Positions 43,896-59,224 are shown, numbered from the stretch's first letter. The stretch is 64,000 nucleotides of DNA from Brachyhypopomus gauderio (GCF_052324685.1 NC_135212.1:15508410-15572409), one strand, 5' to 3'. Notes: a model not told the origin generated them from the sequence alone. Translations and numbers: made by a program.

Positions 43896-46800
43896 TACAC
43901 ACACACACACACATACAAACACATACACACACATACACACACATACAGATTCAACACAGCAGCAAATGAATGGTAGGACAGCTAGAAGAATGAGCAAATG
44001 GAGACATGGACACCTCCTCTGGTCTGCTGAGCACGTGTCCCTCTGGTCCAGTTATGCCCAAACTAAGAATTTTATTCTGTTCCTGTGAAGAAGAAAAAAC
44101 TCTTTACAATACTAAATACACTAAACACAAAACAATCACTAATACTAATTTTACACTAATACTAATTCGAACTCACTAACTTACATCAACATGCTAACTG
44201 AACATTATATAGTAATCCATTAACACTTACAAAACTTCAATAACCCTAGCACTCTGACCTTTACTAACAATTTGAAATACCTCTACACTTAAAAAAACAA
44301 ATATGGATTGTAATCTACTTCCACTTATATTAACAGACTAAAGAACATTTCCCCCTTAATGTCACGGTACGGCGGCCCCCTACTGGTCGCCCCCGTCTAC
44401 AGCAGCAGCTTGTCCTGTGGGTGTGGTGTTGTGTTCGTCCCTCAGGTGGGCGGAGCCCGCGATCCGTCTCACCTGAGGGTCGTTTGTTCGTCTATATATG
44501 TCTTGTCTTTGTACCAGTTGACTGCTGGTTATTATATCCTTAATTCGGATCAGTTCACGGGTTTTGGTTTGCGCACTTTACATATTAAACCATCCTATTT
44601 CCCTGAGACTTGGCGTGATCGCTTCCATTTATTTTCGCTCACCCTGCCCGTCACACTTAAAACAATGGTCTTGACACACTACTGATATTTTAAGACTTCT
44701 TCATAGTATTAATGTTGTTTTAAAGGAAAACAATCATGGGACAAACATTTAAACATAAGTGTGATAATTATGATACACAACTTCACCTGAGCAATCAGTT
44801 CACCATTTTCTGCATGAACCAGGACAACTCCACCCAAATCCCTCAAACAATCCATCACCTCATAGAGCTGGAGAGAGAATGAGGGAGAGCAATTGAGAAT
44901 AGAAGAGAAACAAAAAGATTGAAAGATTTTATTCATGTACAATGTAATAATAAATTATACTGCAAAAACTTCACTGTCACCACTTCAAATTGACTAGTTA
45001 CGTCTGTCCCGATTGCATGATAGCTATCAAACATCAGGATTTGAGCTACTGAGGAGACAATTGCACCATCAAAGATATATCCATGATATATCCATGTTTA
45101 AGTTTTGGTAACCAGTGATTGATTAAAAAATTGTTATAATCTATACAGTCCAGTCCCATAACATGAACCAAGCTACACATTTGGCAGTGGATTGTGAGTT
45201 GATTGCATTTTCATTCTGTAAACACAAATTTACATTTTGCTGTTCTGTTAAAAGATGGAGTGACATTTAGTCAATGTGATGAACCTTTAGTTTTCACTGT
45301 GATGACTATGTGTGCATTGCATGTCTTGACTGTAATGACTACAGGGCATGCTTCAACACTGTCATGACTGCAACTGTTGTGCTAATACATCCATAGTAAT
45401 ATTATGAAATAGATGAAAAAACCTTCAAGAACATGAGTTCTTAATATGTTTAGAAATTAATGGATTTGCCTTTCAGTGACTATATCAAATAGTCCTACAA
45501 CCATCTCACCTGTGCATCAGTCAACTGACATGTATCCTTGTAAGTCATAAAAACCTGGAAAGAATTGACACCTGTTTGACAGAGAAACAAGGACAGGATT
45601 ATACATTTAAATAGGTTTAGGTAGCTAACCAATAAGGCTTTAAACAGAAGACAAATTAATTATTGTAGTATATGAGTGGTATTTGGAGTCAGAGCTGGAG
45701 ACAGAGAGACAGATAGAAAGTAAACATCACAGGCCTTTCTCCTGGACCAGTGTGTGGAGTTCATCTCTGACCGTGTCAGTCCAGTGTGGTATGTCCACAT
45801 GGAGAGAGTAATCACAGCAGCACGTCCTGTCTGCAGCGTCCTGCCACTGCTCAAACGCCTGCAGAAGAGACTCACCCTGCTGCACACATACATGATCAAC
45901 TACACACGCGCACGCACGCACACACACACACACACACACGCGCGCACACACACATACACAAACTAACATAAATTCGGATGCACACACAAATGCATACATT
46001 TTGGTTTTTATTGTTTTGCAGTCATGGCTCATCTGTGCCTGTAGCTAATGCAATGTTAATGCAATGTTAATGCCAATAAGCCATGTTCAGCATGGCTTGT
46101 ATTATTTGTACCTACATTTACATTTACATTTGCGTTTAGGGCATTTAGCAGACGCTCTTGTCCAGAGCGACTTACAAAGTGCTTTGCCATCTGTTCACAG
46201 AATTCATCCTACATAGTACTGTAGATACTTGAACCAGACTACTAGTAAACTACAGAAATCAATGCTTATATTTAGAATTGCAAATTAATAGGTTTCAAAC
46301 TTAAACAAAAGGAATTAAAAAACTATGCCTAGAAGAGTAAAAACACACATCTGCTATCTGCACTTGATCTTCTACTTTATAAACCTTGTTAATAGTTGGA
46401 CTGTTTAACACTGACCCTGATTAAACACGTGTCTGACAGGTCTCTAACGTAAGTTATTGTCCGGGGGTGGCGGCGTGTGATGATTGTTGAGTGGGCGAGG
46501 GGGTGCCGTTTAGCGATTGTTGTGAAACTGAACAAATGTTTAAATATATACATAAAAATCAATTATAGTTTATTTTCATATGGAAAACTGTATTCTGAGC
46601 TTGTGATTAGGCGGGCCCAGCTGCCAATCAGGGTGGGCCTGGCCCACCCAGGCGCGCCCGTAGATCCGCCCCTGATCTATATAGCACTTATTACAGACAA
46701 AAGTCACAAATGCTTTGTTTTTTATAGCTATTTTTAGCTCTACTTCACACACACTTACTATGCCACAGATTGAGCTAAGCTACATGTGTGTACACTCCTA

Positions 46801-47336
46801 GTTCCACCAGGTATCTCACTCACTGATCATGGTCGTTCCACCAGCCAGCGCTGCTTTGCTGCCATGGTAGAAGTCGTCGGCAGGCAAGGTGCCCAGGTAG
46901 GACTTCTTCAGGCAGGTGTTCACATCAATCCCACCTGGCATCACCATCCTTCCCTTTGCATCTATTACACGTATCTCAGATGGCACACTCAAATTCTGTC
47001 CCACCTGCCTATGATAATCACACACACACACACCAATTAAACAGGTATACACATGCACACATACATCAGTATATATGTGGACATGAAAATATGTACATGA
47101 ATGGGTACAGTAAGTCTGGGCTAAAGATTAAGGACCGCTGGGTATCGATTAGTGTCCAAATGAAAGTATGTGATGCAAATAGCACCACTGTGTGAGATAG
47201 AGTGGCTGATTTCTGCTAGTACAAACTTTATGATCCCATCTTCCACATAGATGTCAGCAAAACAGGACTGGTCATCATTAACCACACAGCCTCCTTCAAT
47301 GAGCAGTCGCTCTTTCTACAGAAGTAAAAGACACAC

Positions 47337-47410
<74 letters not shown>

Positions 47411-48818
47411 CGGTTGCAGGTGTAGCAGTCTATAATGCAGGTGTAGTTTGTAGTAGCATAACTGTGGTATTAATGTTGATACTTCAACATAACTGTGGTA
47501 TTAGTGTTGATACTTTAACATAACTGTGGTATCAGTGTTGATACTTCAACATAACTGTGGTATTAAAGTTGATACTTCAACTTTTGTATGCAACTTCATA
47601 ACTGTCAGTATCAAGTATTACAAAATCACAAATTCAAATCAGTGATTATTTAGTTTTATACACTTGCATCCATCTATCCATCCATTTACATGCGCTTATC
47701 TGGGTCATGGGGGCAGTATCCTAATCAAAGAGGCCCAGGTCTCCCCAGCACCTCTTCTAGCTCTTCTGGGGGGACACCAAAGTGTTCCCAGGACAGCCAA
47801 GAGATATGATCTCTCCAATGTGTCCTGGGTCTTCACCAGGGTCTCCTCCAATTATATAAACTTGATTTGATATATTAGATCTACGCTGAATAAAGATATT
47901 AAATAATTCTGCATGTCTTGTACATCTTGTACATGTAAAGATTTTGTTTTTAGTGTACTGCAGTTTGTTAGACTATTGTGAGATATAATAACATAGTTGT
48001 GCTGTTAAAGTAGCAATAGTTTATAATGTAGTTTGTAGTACATAATATTGTATCTGTGGTATTAGTGTAGATATTTCATAATTGCAAGTGTGCATTAGCC
48101 TATATTGAAACAGCAAAACCAAATTAAAATTCAAATCAGTTATTTTGTAATGTATTTCCTATATTGATCACTTTTCTTGATTTCTTATATTAGATCACTA
48201 AATAAACGGATATAATCATTCACAGATGCCTTGGACAAATATTTATGTTTTTGTAGTCTACTACTAATACTAATAGCTGAGAACACCGCTGATGGGCGTT
48301 GCCATCGAGACAACATCAGTCATGGACACCGTCTCCGAATATAGGGTCGGAGACAGGAGATGTGTGTACGGAGCTGTAAGGGCAACTCAGGAGCCATTTC
48401 AAGGTAAATCTGAGCAGCTTCTACTGGCGAGTTTCCAGCAAGGCTAGTTCCACAAAAAATGGCCGTAGAAGAATGTGGGGAGTTGTGGCACAAGCACCGG
48501 GCTGTCAGCGCCTACGAGCGAGTCCCAAACATACAGACAGGGACGCGGCATCACTGAAAACCTCCTGAGTCCCCTAAACGGTCCGAGGTCCAGTGTACGG
48601 CTTCATTTAAAGAAGACGCTCACATTGTTGCTGTTCGCAAAATGCAGCATGCGTTTAGCCTAGCCCACATTTGAACATTTCTCATTCACCCATAAACAAA
48701 TACGGAATAAAATACACGGGCGATATGAGCCCCCCCTCCCAACGGACATCAGAACAAAAGAGCAGCAGGCACAGGAATATCTTACCGGCAACTGGGGAGC
48801 ACTTTTCTTACAAGACAT
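34631..48818 (-). CDS. crmp1: CRMP1, collapsin response mediator protein 1 (dihydropyrimidinase-like)
   Basis: A cytosolic phosphoprotein of the dihydropyrimidinase-like family that tetramerises and links semaphorin signalling to microtubules and actin; family members lack hydrolase activity. Coding exons 5' to 3': 48786-48818, 47227-47315, 46824-47008, 45735-45899, 45510-45571, 44787-44867, 44014-44082, 43612-43732, 41332-41488, 40988-41129, 36443-36613, 36021-36200, 35187-35352, 34631-34722. The spliced frame is 571 codons including the stop; human CRMP1 has 572 residues. Exon sizes 89, 185, 165, 62, 81, 69, 121, 157, 142, 171 and 180 give continuous phase. Matches: [82 protein letters not shown] and the C-terminus [17 protein letters not shown]. 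Gene identity over other DPYSL paralogues rests on the EVC neighbourhood. The first exon, [11 protein letters not shown], is divergent, and exon 45735-45899 ends at a GC donor. Confidence 0.94.
34936..34974. repeat. (GT)n microsatellite
   Basis: About 19 GT units in the last CRMP1 intron. Confidence 0.9.
36961..37309 (-). pseudogene. Tc1-like transposon end with transposase C-terminal remnant
   Basis: The plus strand reads gtgtggcctccacgtgcctg then tatgacctccctacaacgcc. Its reverse complement is the Tc1-like transposase C-terminus (pattern [14 protein letters not shown]). An AT-rich terminal region lies to the left. The fragment is cut at about 37309, where a LINE begins. It lies in the large CRMP1 intron between exons 36443-36613 and 40988-41129. 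Confidence 0.65.
37310..38975 (+). mobile_element. L2/CR1-like LINE 3' half (pseudogene) split by a solo LTR
   Basis: The translated plus strand gives [37 protein letters not shown] and [20 protein letters not shown]. After one frameshift near 37640 come [17 protein letters not shown] and [15 protein letters not shown], then a stop at about 37808. The long 3' UTR ends in gtgctatataaataaatgtg. The same 3' region occurs inverted at 54387-55204, and tails at 8080 and 40143. A 430-bp solo LTR interrupts the UTR at 38438. Confidence 0.8.
38438..38867. mobile_element. Solo LTR, 430 bp, 5-bp target duplication
   Basis: Starts TGTCACATATGG and ends AGCTACGTTACA, so it has the TG...CA LTR ends. It is flanked by ctgtc at 38433-38437 and 38868-38872; removing it restores the LINE 3' UTR as seen in the other copies. 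An AATAAA lies near 38804, plausible as the LTR poly(A) signal for plus orientation. No internal retroviral region is attached, so it arose by LTR-LTR recombination. Confidence 0.85.
39196..39305. repeat. Short tandem repeat of gaggtatatgc units
   Basis: About ten imperfect 11-13-bp units alternating cgaggtatac, gaggtatatgc and variants, in a CRMP1 intron. Confidence 0.8.
39990..40935 (+). pseudogene. Tc1/mariner transposase pseudogene split by a LINE tail
   Basis: The translation gives [12 protein letters not shown] (about 40097-40134). After a gap come [20 protein letters not shown] and [20 protein letters not shown] (about 40695-40820), the WPxxSPDxNPxExLW signature of Tc1-type transposases. 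Many stops and shifts are present. A LINE 3'-tail insertion occupies 40143-40400. Confidence 0.75.
40143..40400 (+). mobile_element. LINE 3'-tail insertion inside the Tc1 relic
   Basis: Matches the 3' end of the LINE at 37310-38975 (ggatgggttccccccgagtc, gtaaagctgctttgtgacaa, gcgctatataaa) and ends in a (ttgat)n tail. ttgattca occurs on both sides (40135-40142, 40401-40408), though the right copy partly merges with the tail. Confidence 0.65.
41859..42683. mobile_element. Non-autonomous hAT-like transposon (825 bp)
   Basis: The left end CAGTGTTGGGAACGTTACTT pairs with a right end ending in cggcgttattcgcaacattg, an imperfect inverted repeat. Internal sequence is full of gtaacta/gttacttt words, characteristic of a widespread fish hAT-derived family (family from memory). 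It lies between TA-rich sequences, so an 8-bp duplication cannot be read with certainty. It is in a CRMP1 intron. Confidence 0.7.
42684..42767. repeat. (TA)42 microsatellite
   Basis: A pure TA run directly at the right end of the hAT-like element; it may have expanded from the target site. It would extrude cruciforms easily. Confidence 0.95.
43108..43155. repeat. Short telomere-like CCCCTAA tract
   Basis: Six or seven CCCCTAA-type heptamers with one interruption (aaccaataacccc), in a CRMP1 intron. Confidence 0.8.
43330..43610. repeat. Minisatellite of gtgttagagtaacg / gtgttataataac units
   Basis: About 20 alternating 13-14-bp units run up to the donor of CRMP1 exon 43612-43732. Confidence 0.85.
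43755..43950. repeat. CA/CATA compound microsatellite
   Basis: About 190 bases of CA with interspersed TA units, just upstream on the coding strand of CRMP1 exon 43612-43732. Confidence 0.9.
44360..44655. mobile_element. Solo LTR, 296 bp, 5-bp target duplication
   Basis: Starts TGTCACGGTACGG and ends CCTGCCCGTCACA, with TG...CA ends and an inner inverted TGTCACGG/CCCGTCACA match. Exact 5-bp flanks cttaa lie at 44355-44359 and 44656-44660. The sequence is unlike the other LTRs in the window, so it is a third family. It is in a CRMP1 intron. Confidence 0.8.
45905..45960. repeat. CA/CG microsatellite at a CRMP1 acceptor
   Basis: CA repeats with CGCG interruptions. The coding strand (GT-rich) ends in GTAG, the acceptor of exon 45735-45899. 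Confidence 0.85.
46112..46300 (+). repeat. Dispersed LINE/SINE 3'-tail repeat, copy 2
   Basis: Contains gcatttagcagacgctcttg then tccagagcgacttacaaagt, parallel to 4662-4800, including the following ttcacagaattcatcct. Confidence 0.6.
46600..46680. mobile_element. Possible DNA-transposon end
   Basis: Reads gggtgggcctggcccaccca then ggcgcgcccgtagatccgcc cctg. The reverse complement starts CAGGGGCGGATCTACGGG, typical of a fish transposon terminus. The partner end was not found. Confidence 0.35.
47330..47409. repeat. (CA)40 microsatellite
   Basis: A nearly pure CA run just upstream on the coding strand of CRMP1 exon 47227-47315. Confidence 0.95.
47670..47870. mobile_element. Retroelement-like fragment
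   Basis: Text gtcatgggggcagtatccta, ctcttctggggggacaccaa and ctctccaatgtgtcctgggt resembles a common fish LINE-associated repeat. The family is uncertain. It is in CRMP1 intron 1. Confidence 0.4.
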
Positions 48819-49559
48819 TTTGGCTGCAGTCTGCGGACTAGGGTGTATCTGGTCCCTTTTCACCAAACCCTGAAGTTGCGTGCGCGGCTTTGTCCTGAAT
48901 TTATTCTAAGCGGCGCGTCCAGGTGTCGGGCTCTGTGGCGGAGGAACACGGCCGCAGCACCCCCGTCTACCGAGCAGGGGGGTAAAACTGTCCCCGCACT
49001 GTGGACGCAGGACACTGTCCTCATGTGATAAGAGAAGTAGGGCATACCCAGCAAACCAAACTGGATCTTACTGGATAGATGGATCAAATGATGATCATAT
49101 TGTTTCACATTAAAACGTATATTTTAATAGCTATATTAACAACTGTATTATCAATAGATATTTTATTACTTAAAATCACTGATTGGTCAATTTATAGGTA
49201 TCGTAGTTTTAAACATCAGTTAAATAGTTAAATTAGCTCTACATTTCTTAGAGCTAATAAAAAAACTGCCCCCATCCCCATGAAACTCCTTTAAATGGCA
49301 GATACATAGGCTTTCGCACATTGTATATCGCTGACGAGGTCAGGTAAATACTTTGATAAAATTTGTTTCAAAAAAGATAAATAACGCCAAGTTTTGTGGC
49401 TTTATTTTTTGCCCTTGCATCTCAGTGGACAACTGTATTAATCCGCAGTGTCGGAACTACTTCCCGGACGTGTACGGTGATGGTTATTTGACTGATATTA
49501 AATGAAGTGAACGAGCTGCCGTCGTGAAGAACGTTGCGTTATGTGTTTATACTTCAGTA
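48819..49559. other. CRMP1 5' flank
   Basis: Upstream of the CRMP1 start the sequence is GC-rich to about 49000 (words such as gcgcggctttgtcctgaatt and gtggcggaggaacacggccg), probably the CRMP1 5' UTR and promoter. From 49050 it becomes AT-rich, with no coding signal. A short GC-rich patch (acttcccggacgtgtacggtg) lies near 49460. Confidence 0.55.
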
Positions 49560-49661
49560 CGCAATCGCCGTGAAAAAATAAAGAAATACAGTTTTGATTT
49601 CGTTGACTATATTCTTACTTGCTAATACCCTCTCTTGATTCTCTGTGTAGTTCGATTGGAC

Positions 49662-49704
<43 letters not shown>

Positions 49705-50341
49705 GATCCGATTGTTACAGTATTATGGTGTCATTAATGTAACAGAACAACACCGAACAACAACAAAAACAGATAATAATAGTGTTGATGATTTAATTCC
49801 CCCTCTGGACACTAGAGGTCGTCTTCTGCACAATATTACCCTGATCCTGATTACCATAGTTACAGTCACTGCACCCATCTGCTCCTAATCACCACCTCGT
49901 CGGCAACTGTGATTATTACAGTTGCAGAGCGCAATAATGACACATTTGATCATTGTTAGCCTTTTGATATGATGGTATACAACTGGGTAATAAATAAATG
50001 TGTATGTAATGTAAGAAATGTTTAGCCGAATAATATGCAAGTTCCCTCTGTCACGAAAATATATGCTACATTTCACTAAAGTGGCATTTTAAAAAGTGGC
50101 ATTTAAATAATTAAGTAATACGTTAAAGTACTATTTTTTTCCAAAAAGGTATTTTGCAAGAGAGAATCAACTATAGATAATCCGTAACAGATGTCATTCT
50201 TTGAGTATAACTTCCTAAAATAATTCTATTGAATAGGGACAGAAAAGACGTACATTGTCATAAATCATCAAGAGTAGACTTGGCCACATAAGCCGTATGC
50301 ATTTATCCTAGTAAATCCTGTTGATTTTTTATGCTGAATTT
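49560..50341. repeat. Tandem duplication, copy 1 (782 bp)
   Basis: Begins cgcaatcgccgtgaaaaaat and ends gctgaattt. Read beside copy 2 it is identical base for base apart from CT-run length (about 38 versus 60 bases) and one t/c difference near the right end. It holds no recognisable gene; an identical 63-codon minus-strand frame in each copy is likely chance. Confidence 0.95.
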
Positions 50342-50443
50342 CGCAATCGCCGTGAAAAAATAAAGAAATACAGTTTTGATTTCGTTGACTATATTCTTAC
50401 TTGCTAATACCCTCTCTTGATTCTCTGTGTAGTTCGATTGGAC

Positions 50444-50506
<63 letters not shown>

Positions 50507-51145
50507 GATCCGATTGTTACAGTATTATGGTGTCATTAATGTAACAGAACAACACCGAACAACAACAAAAACAGATAATAATAGTGTTGATGATTTAATT
50601 CCCCCTCTGGACACTAGAGGTCGTCTTCTGCACAATATTACCCTGATCCTGATTACCATAGTTACAGTCACTGCACCCATCTGCTCCTAATCACCACCTC
50701 GTCGGCAACTGTGATTATTACAGTTGCAGAGCGCAATAATGACACATTTGATCATTGTTAGCCTTTTGATATGATGGTATACAACTGGGTAATAAATAAA
50801 TGTGTATGTAATGTAAGAAATGTTTAGCCGAATAATATGCAAGTTCCCTCTGTCACGAAAATATATGCTACATTTCACTAAAGTGGCATTTTAAAAAGTG
50901 GCATTTAAATAATTAAGTAATACGTTAAAGTACTATTTTTTTCCAAAAAGGTATTTTGCAAGAGAGAATCAACTATAGATAATCCGTAACAGATGTCATT
51001 CTTTGAGTATAACTTCCTAAAATAATTCTATTGAATAGGGACAGAAAAGACGTACATTGTCATAAATCATCAAGAGTAGACTTGGCCACATAAGCCGTAT
51101 GCATTTATCCTAGTAAATCCTGTTGATTTCTTATGCTGAATTTCG
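50342..51145. repeat. Tandem duplication, copy 2 (804 bp)
   Basis: Same sequence as 49560-50341 with the CT microsatellite expanded by about 22 bp (about 50445-50503). The right border repeats ctgaatttcg once more at 51136-51155, a short microhomology at the junction. It ends about 90 bp before the COPS6 start codon. Confidence 0.95.
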
Positions 51146-51205
51146 CTGAATTTCGGAATCAACAAATATCTGCCTATGACCTACTGCGTAAAACGTCGAA
51201 CCAAG

Positions 51206-51215
51206 GCGCATGCGC
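51206..51215. promoter_or_regulatory. NRF1-like site in COPS6 promoter
   Basis: GCGCATGCGC is the palindromic core of the NRF1 motif. It lies 18 bp before the COPS6 ATG, in a TATA-less GC-rich stretch, as is common for housekeeping genes. Confidence 0.5.
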
Positions 51216-51232
51216 GACATTTAGCCGACAAG

Positions 51233-55721
<4,489 letters not shown>

Positions 55722-57899
55722 CGCACACGTGCACCAAAGAACCAGGTTGCTGGTTAGAAAACACACACATTTAGAGACTTGGTCAGAGATGTCATGGTCT
55801 ACTGTTCTGTTAAGACTGTTCTCTTCTAATTGTCTACATTTAATGATAAAAGATGAACAGATTTGAGTTTTATAAATACAGCTTTGTTTCAGTAAACTAG
55901 TGACCCAATGTTATGTTATGTGAAAATTCTGGAAATAAATGTGATTTTGAATTGAGGGGAGCCACTCCCTGCTGTGGGGTTTCTGTGTGTGTTTCTACAG
56001 CTAATAGCTTTATGTGGTTGGAGTTGTCTGTATGTGGGATGCATCATGAACGTAACAATGTTTATATATTTCAGCTTCTACAGTTATTCCACTGTGGATT
56101 ATTTTGTAGGCGATTGTGTATTGTATTATGTATGTTCTTCATTTATAGGTAGTGTGTAAATAAGGATGGATTAGGGTTTTTGATGATAAAACACAAAATG
56201 TCAAAATAGAACATCTTTGATTTACACATTTAATATTAAATGGCTTAAGATTTACATAAATTCTGTCGGGATTTATACCATGCAGTATCTTCCAAAAAGT
56301 TTGTGGCTTACATATTTAACTTCCTTATAATCATTCAATCCCTAAAGTGCCTACTAAGCTTTCAAAATTTGATCATCAAGCTTTACTGTCTTGGAAACAA
56401 TGTTAGCTATGTAATGTCTGTCTACATAAATTAGTTTTTAACAATAGTGATTTTGTGATTATGAAATATTAAGAAATTTGTTTTTGCAAAGTTCTGTTAT
56501 GTCATGGCAAAATCCCTTCCAGCCCGTTTCACAATCCACTGCATTACAGTCCTCAGCATGCACATGTCATGTAATGTATGTCATGCACTGTCATGTCATG
56601 TCATGTAATGTATGCTCCCCCAGCAGCAATTTATGGGACAGCAGGAACACCACAATTGTACCACATCACTCATATCAGCACACATTAGCTGTGTTTCAGC
56701 ATCGCTTCAACTAATATAAACACCTAGCAAGCTCCAAATCAGTCAAAAATAAAAGTGGACAGTGAAGGTCTGGGATTTCACGACAGGTGGGAGTCCGAAT
56801 GTCAGTTGTGGACATTGTGTCGTTGTAATACAATGTTGGGAGGCAAAGGAGTGAGATATGCAGACGGGATGAGAGCAGCAACACTAATTAGATGAAGAGG
56901 TTGTGTGTCTAGAAAACAGCAAGCAAATGTCAGCCTTCATACAAATGTAGTGATCCATGGTGCTCACTCTGGTCTATTAATGTTAATGAAATACGCAACT
57001 TTAAGTACTTGCTTTTAAGCCTTTATATTAATAGTTTAGATGGGGGTGGAGATATTCTTTTGAAATACTCACATTAGGAAGGTCTCAGAATAAGGCCTAG
57101 TCATTCTCTTATAGACTTTATATAAGAGTCTGAGGAGTGTATTTAAAAGTCATAATGTCTCTTCCTATCTGCTAGCATTGCTGTCCCCCTGACAACCGTG
57201 TCTCATGTCTTTGTCTTGTTTCCATTCAGTGCTGCGATTTGTTCTGAAGGAGCGTGTGGTAGCACTTAGCGCAGCTGGGAGATACAACCACTAACACCGT
57301 ATATTTTGAATAAAAAAAGCTTTGGCATGAATAGCGATGTGAAGGCACAGACACCGTTGCTGTGAGGGGATTGGATAATAGACTCTTTTTCTTGAATGGG
57401 GTCACATGACTAAGTCCAATACTAGGGTGACAGCAGGCCACACCTCCACTCATGATAAAGCTCTTCTCAGGAACCTGAAGCATCACTGGCATGAGCAGGG
57501 GAGGAGGAGGGCGTAATGTGGGGCTGCTCAGGAGTGAAGAGTCCTGGGTTTCATTAGGAATATTCCCAGTAAACATACATAGCAACACACATGCAGAGAA
57601 AAAATGGTAAAAGTGTCCATGTAAGGTGTGTAATTACATGTATGGATAATACAGTGATACAAAGGCATGGATGCCTGAGTGTTGTCAGTGGTTTCATGAG
57701 AGCAGTATGGGGAGGAAGTATTCAAACTGTATTACAGTTTTTGACGACTGCTAACGTGCATTTCCCAATACTTGTGATACATTGTCAAAACTCTAAACAC
57801 AGCAACACAATGACCTCACACAAATAGCCAAATAGTTAATATCGTGTTCAAAAGCACATTTTCTTAACTAAATAACAACTCTGCATTTCACAATGCAAA
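55722..57899. other. COPS6 3' UTR and intergenic sequence
   Basis: The COPS6 3' UTR extends to at least the AATAAA at 55934-55939. Beyond it lies AT-rich sequence with a small atgtcatgtcatgta repeat near 56570-56610. A 120-codon minus-strand frame at 57226-57588 is unassigned. No gene is supported before the LTR. Confidence 0.6.
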
Positions 57900-59211
57900 T
57901 GTAACCCTGCCTACCAAGGCAGTCTCTGCCGGGACTAGTCGTTTTCAGTATCGTAGGGTTCGTATAGGAGGACTGCGGTAGCGAATACAAATCAGTATAT
58001 TACGCCCTTTATACCCACAATAACACAATTCCACCAATAAAGTTGCAGGACGTATGTATTGTGTTACACAAGGTGAAGTGATTAAAATACACTATAGCAT
58101 GAGGACCAACAACCATCTACACAATACATAAAATGTCAACATTAACACTACTAACATTCACAAGTTCACAGAATTAGAACAGTCATTACATTTCAGTCCT
58201 ATGTTGAATTCAGCAGTAGAAAGGAAAAAAAACAAAAAAAAACAGTCCTTTTCCTGGGATTCTGAGATGAGAAAATTATGTGTGAAAAATTGAGTAAAAA
58301 AGGAAAAAAAATATGTATGTGTGTGCGTTTGGGGGAAAATAGGTCTGCGATCCGATGTTTAAACAGTGCAATTTCCCAGTCCTACCACTCCGTGACCAAC
58401 AGCAGTCCACTGAAGGCGGAGGACAACGTGACGGTACGACGATGGAATCCTCAAAGACGACGATGAACGGCGCTACAATGGAGCATAAAAAAAACCAGCC
58501 TGCACATACGTGCAGAGCGATAAGCCAGTTTCCAATCCCTCAACATTTATCAATCATCACAAATCAAGAATCTTGTACATACTTCAATAACACATAACAT
58601 GAAATTACAACAACTTTATACATTGAATATGTTTCCGCTCTCCCTTTCCCCCACATGCAATAGCCAACTCTTCTAGCAAAGTATGAATAACTCTCAGAAT
58701 TCATTCACAACAGAAACGTATCCTGACTGGTTTCTTACTCATTTCTCAAACACTGAACAAGGTAACTAATTCTTCCGTACATGAACGATTAGCCATTTAG
58801 CTCACAACTTACCAGGATATCTTCAAATAACAATTCTTTAACAATTCTTCAGTGTTTGAGAAAAAAAAAACGAAATCATAACTTCTTAAAAATCAACTCC
58901 ATTCCTTTCGTTAACAATATTAAATGTTTAACCTAACTAACTCGACGTACAGATGTTTTCCCTATCTCCGTGTGTGGCACGGTGAAAAAAAACCGTTTGG
59001 AAAAAAAAAACCGTTTGGAACAAAACCGTTTGAAAAAAAACAACGGATCACTCCTCATATGGGGAGAGGGGCCCAAGGAGCGTCTGCTAATATTCTATCC
59101 TTAATGTAATATTAAGGCAAAATCGCCTGTAAATAACGAATGAGAAAAGGAAAAAAATAATAATAATAAAATCAGTGTATGAGTGAGACACAATAATTCA
59201 CCAGGGTTACA
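57900..59211 (-). mobile_element. 3' LTR of a Ty3/gypsy retrotransposon (1312 bp)
   Basis: Plus-strand ends tgtaaccctg (57900-57909) and cagggttaca (59202-59211) form a perfect 10-bp inverted repeat with TG...CA termini. The polypurine tract and pol lie immediately to the right on the minus strand, so this is the 3' LTR. The interior includes a short tandem run of accgtttgga near 58997-59040. The left flank is gcaaa (57895-57899), the expected 5-bp target duplication; the partner lies beyond the right edge. Confidence 0.9.
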
Positions 59212-59224
59212 CTCTCCCCCTCTA
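59212..59224 (-). promoter_or_regulatory. Polypurine tract overlapping the pol stop codon
   Basis: On the minus strand TAGAGGGGGAGAG runs directly into the LTR start TGTAACC. Its first three bases are the pol stop codon. In LTR elements this RNase H-resistant tract primes plus-strand synthesis. Confidence 0.8.

Noticed and set aside
43753..43997. Cys/Val repeat frames
   Set aside because: Translations of a CA/GT microsatellite; the same applies near 9671-10113 and 52033-52581.
49885..50878. Two identical 63-codon minus-strand frames as a duplicated gene
   Set aside because: The identity comes from the recent tandem DNA duplication. The peptide has no recognisable features and codon use looks random.
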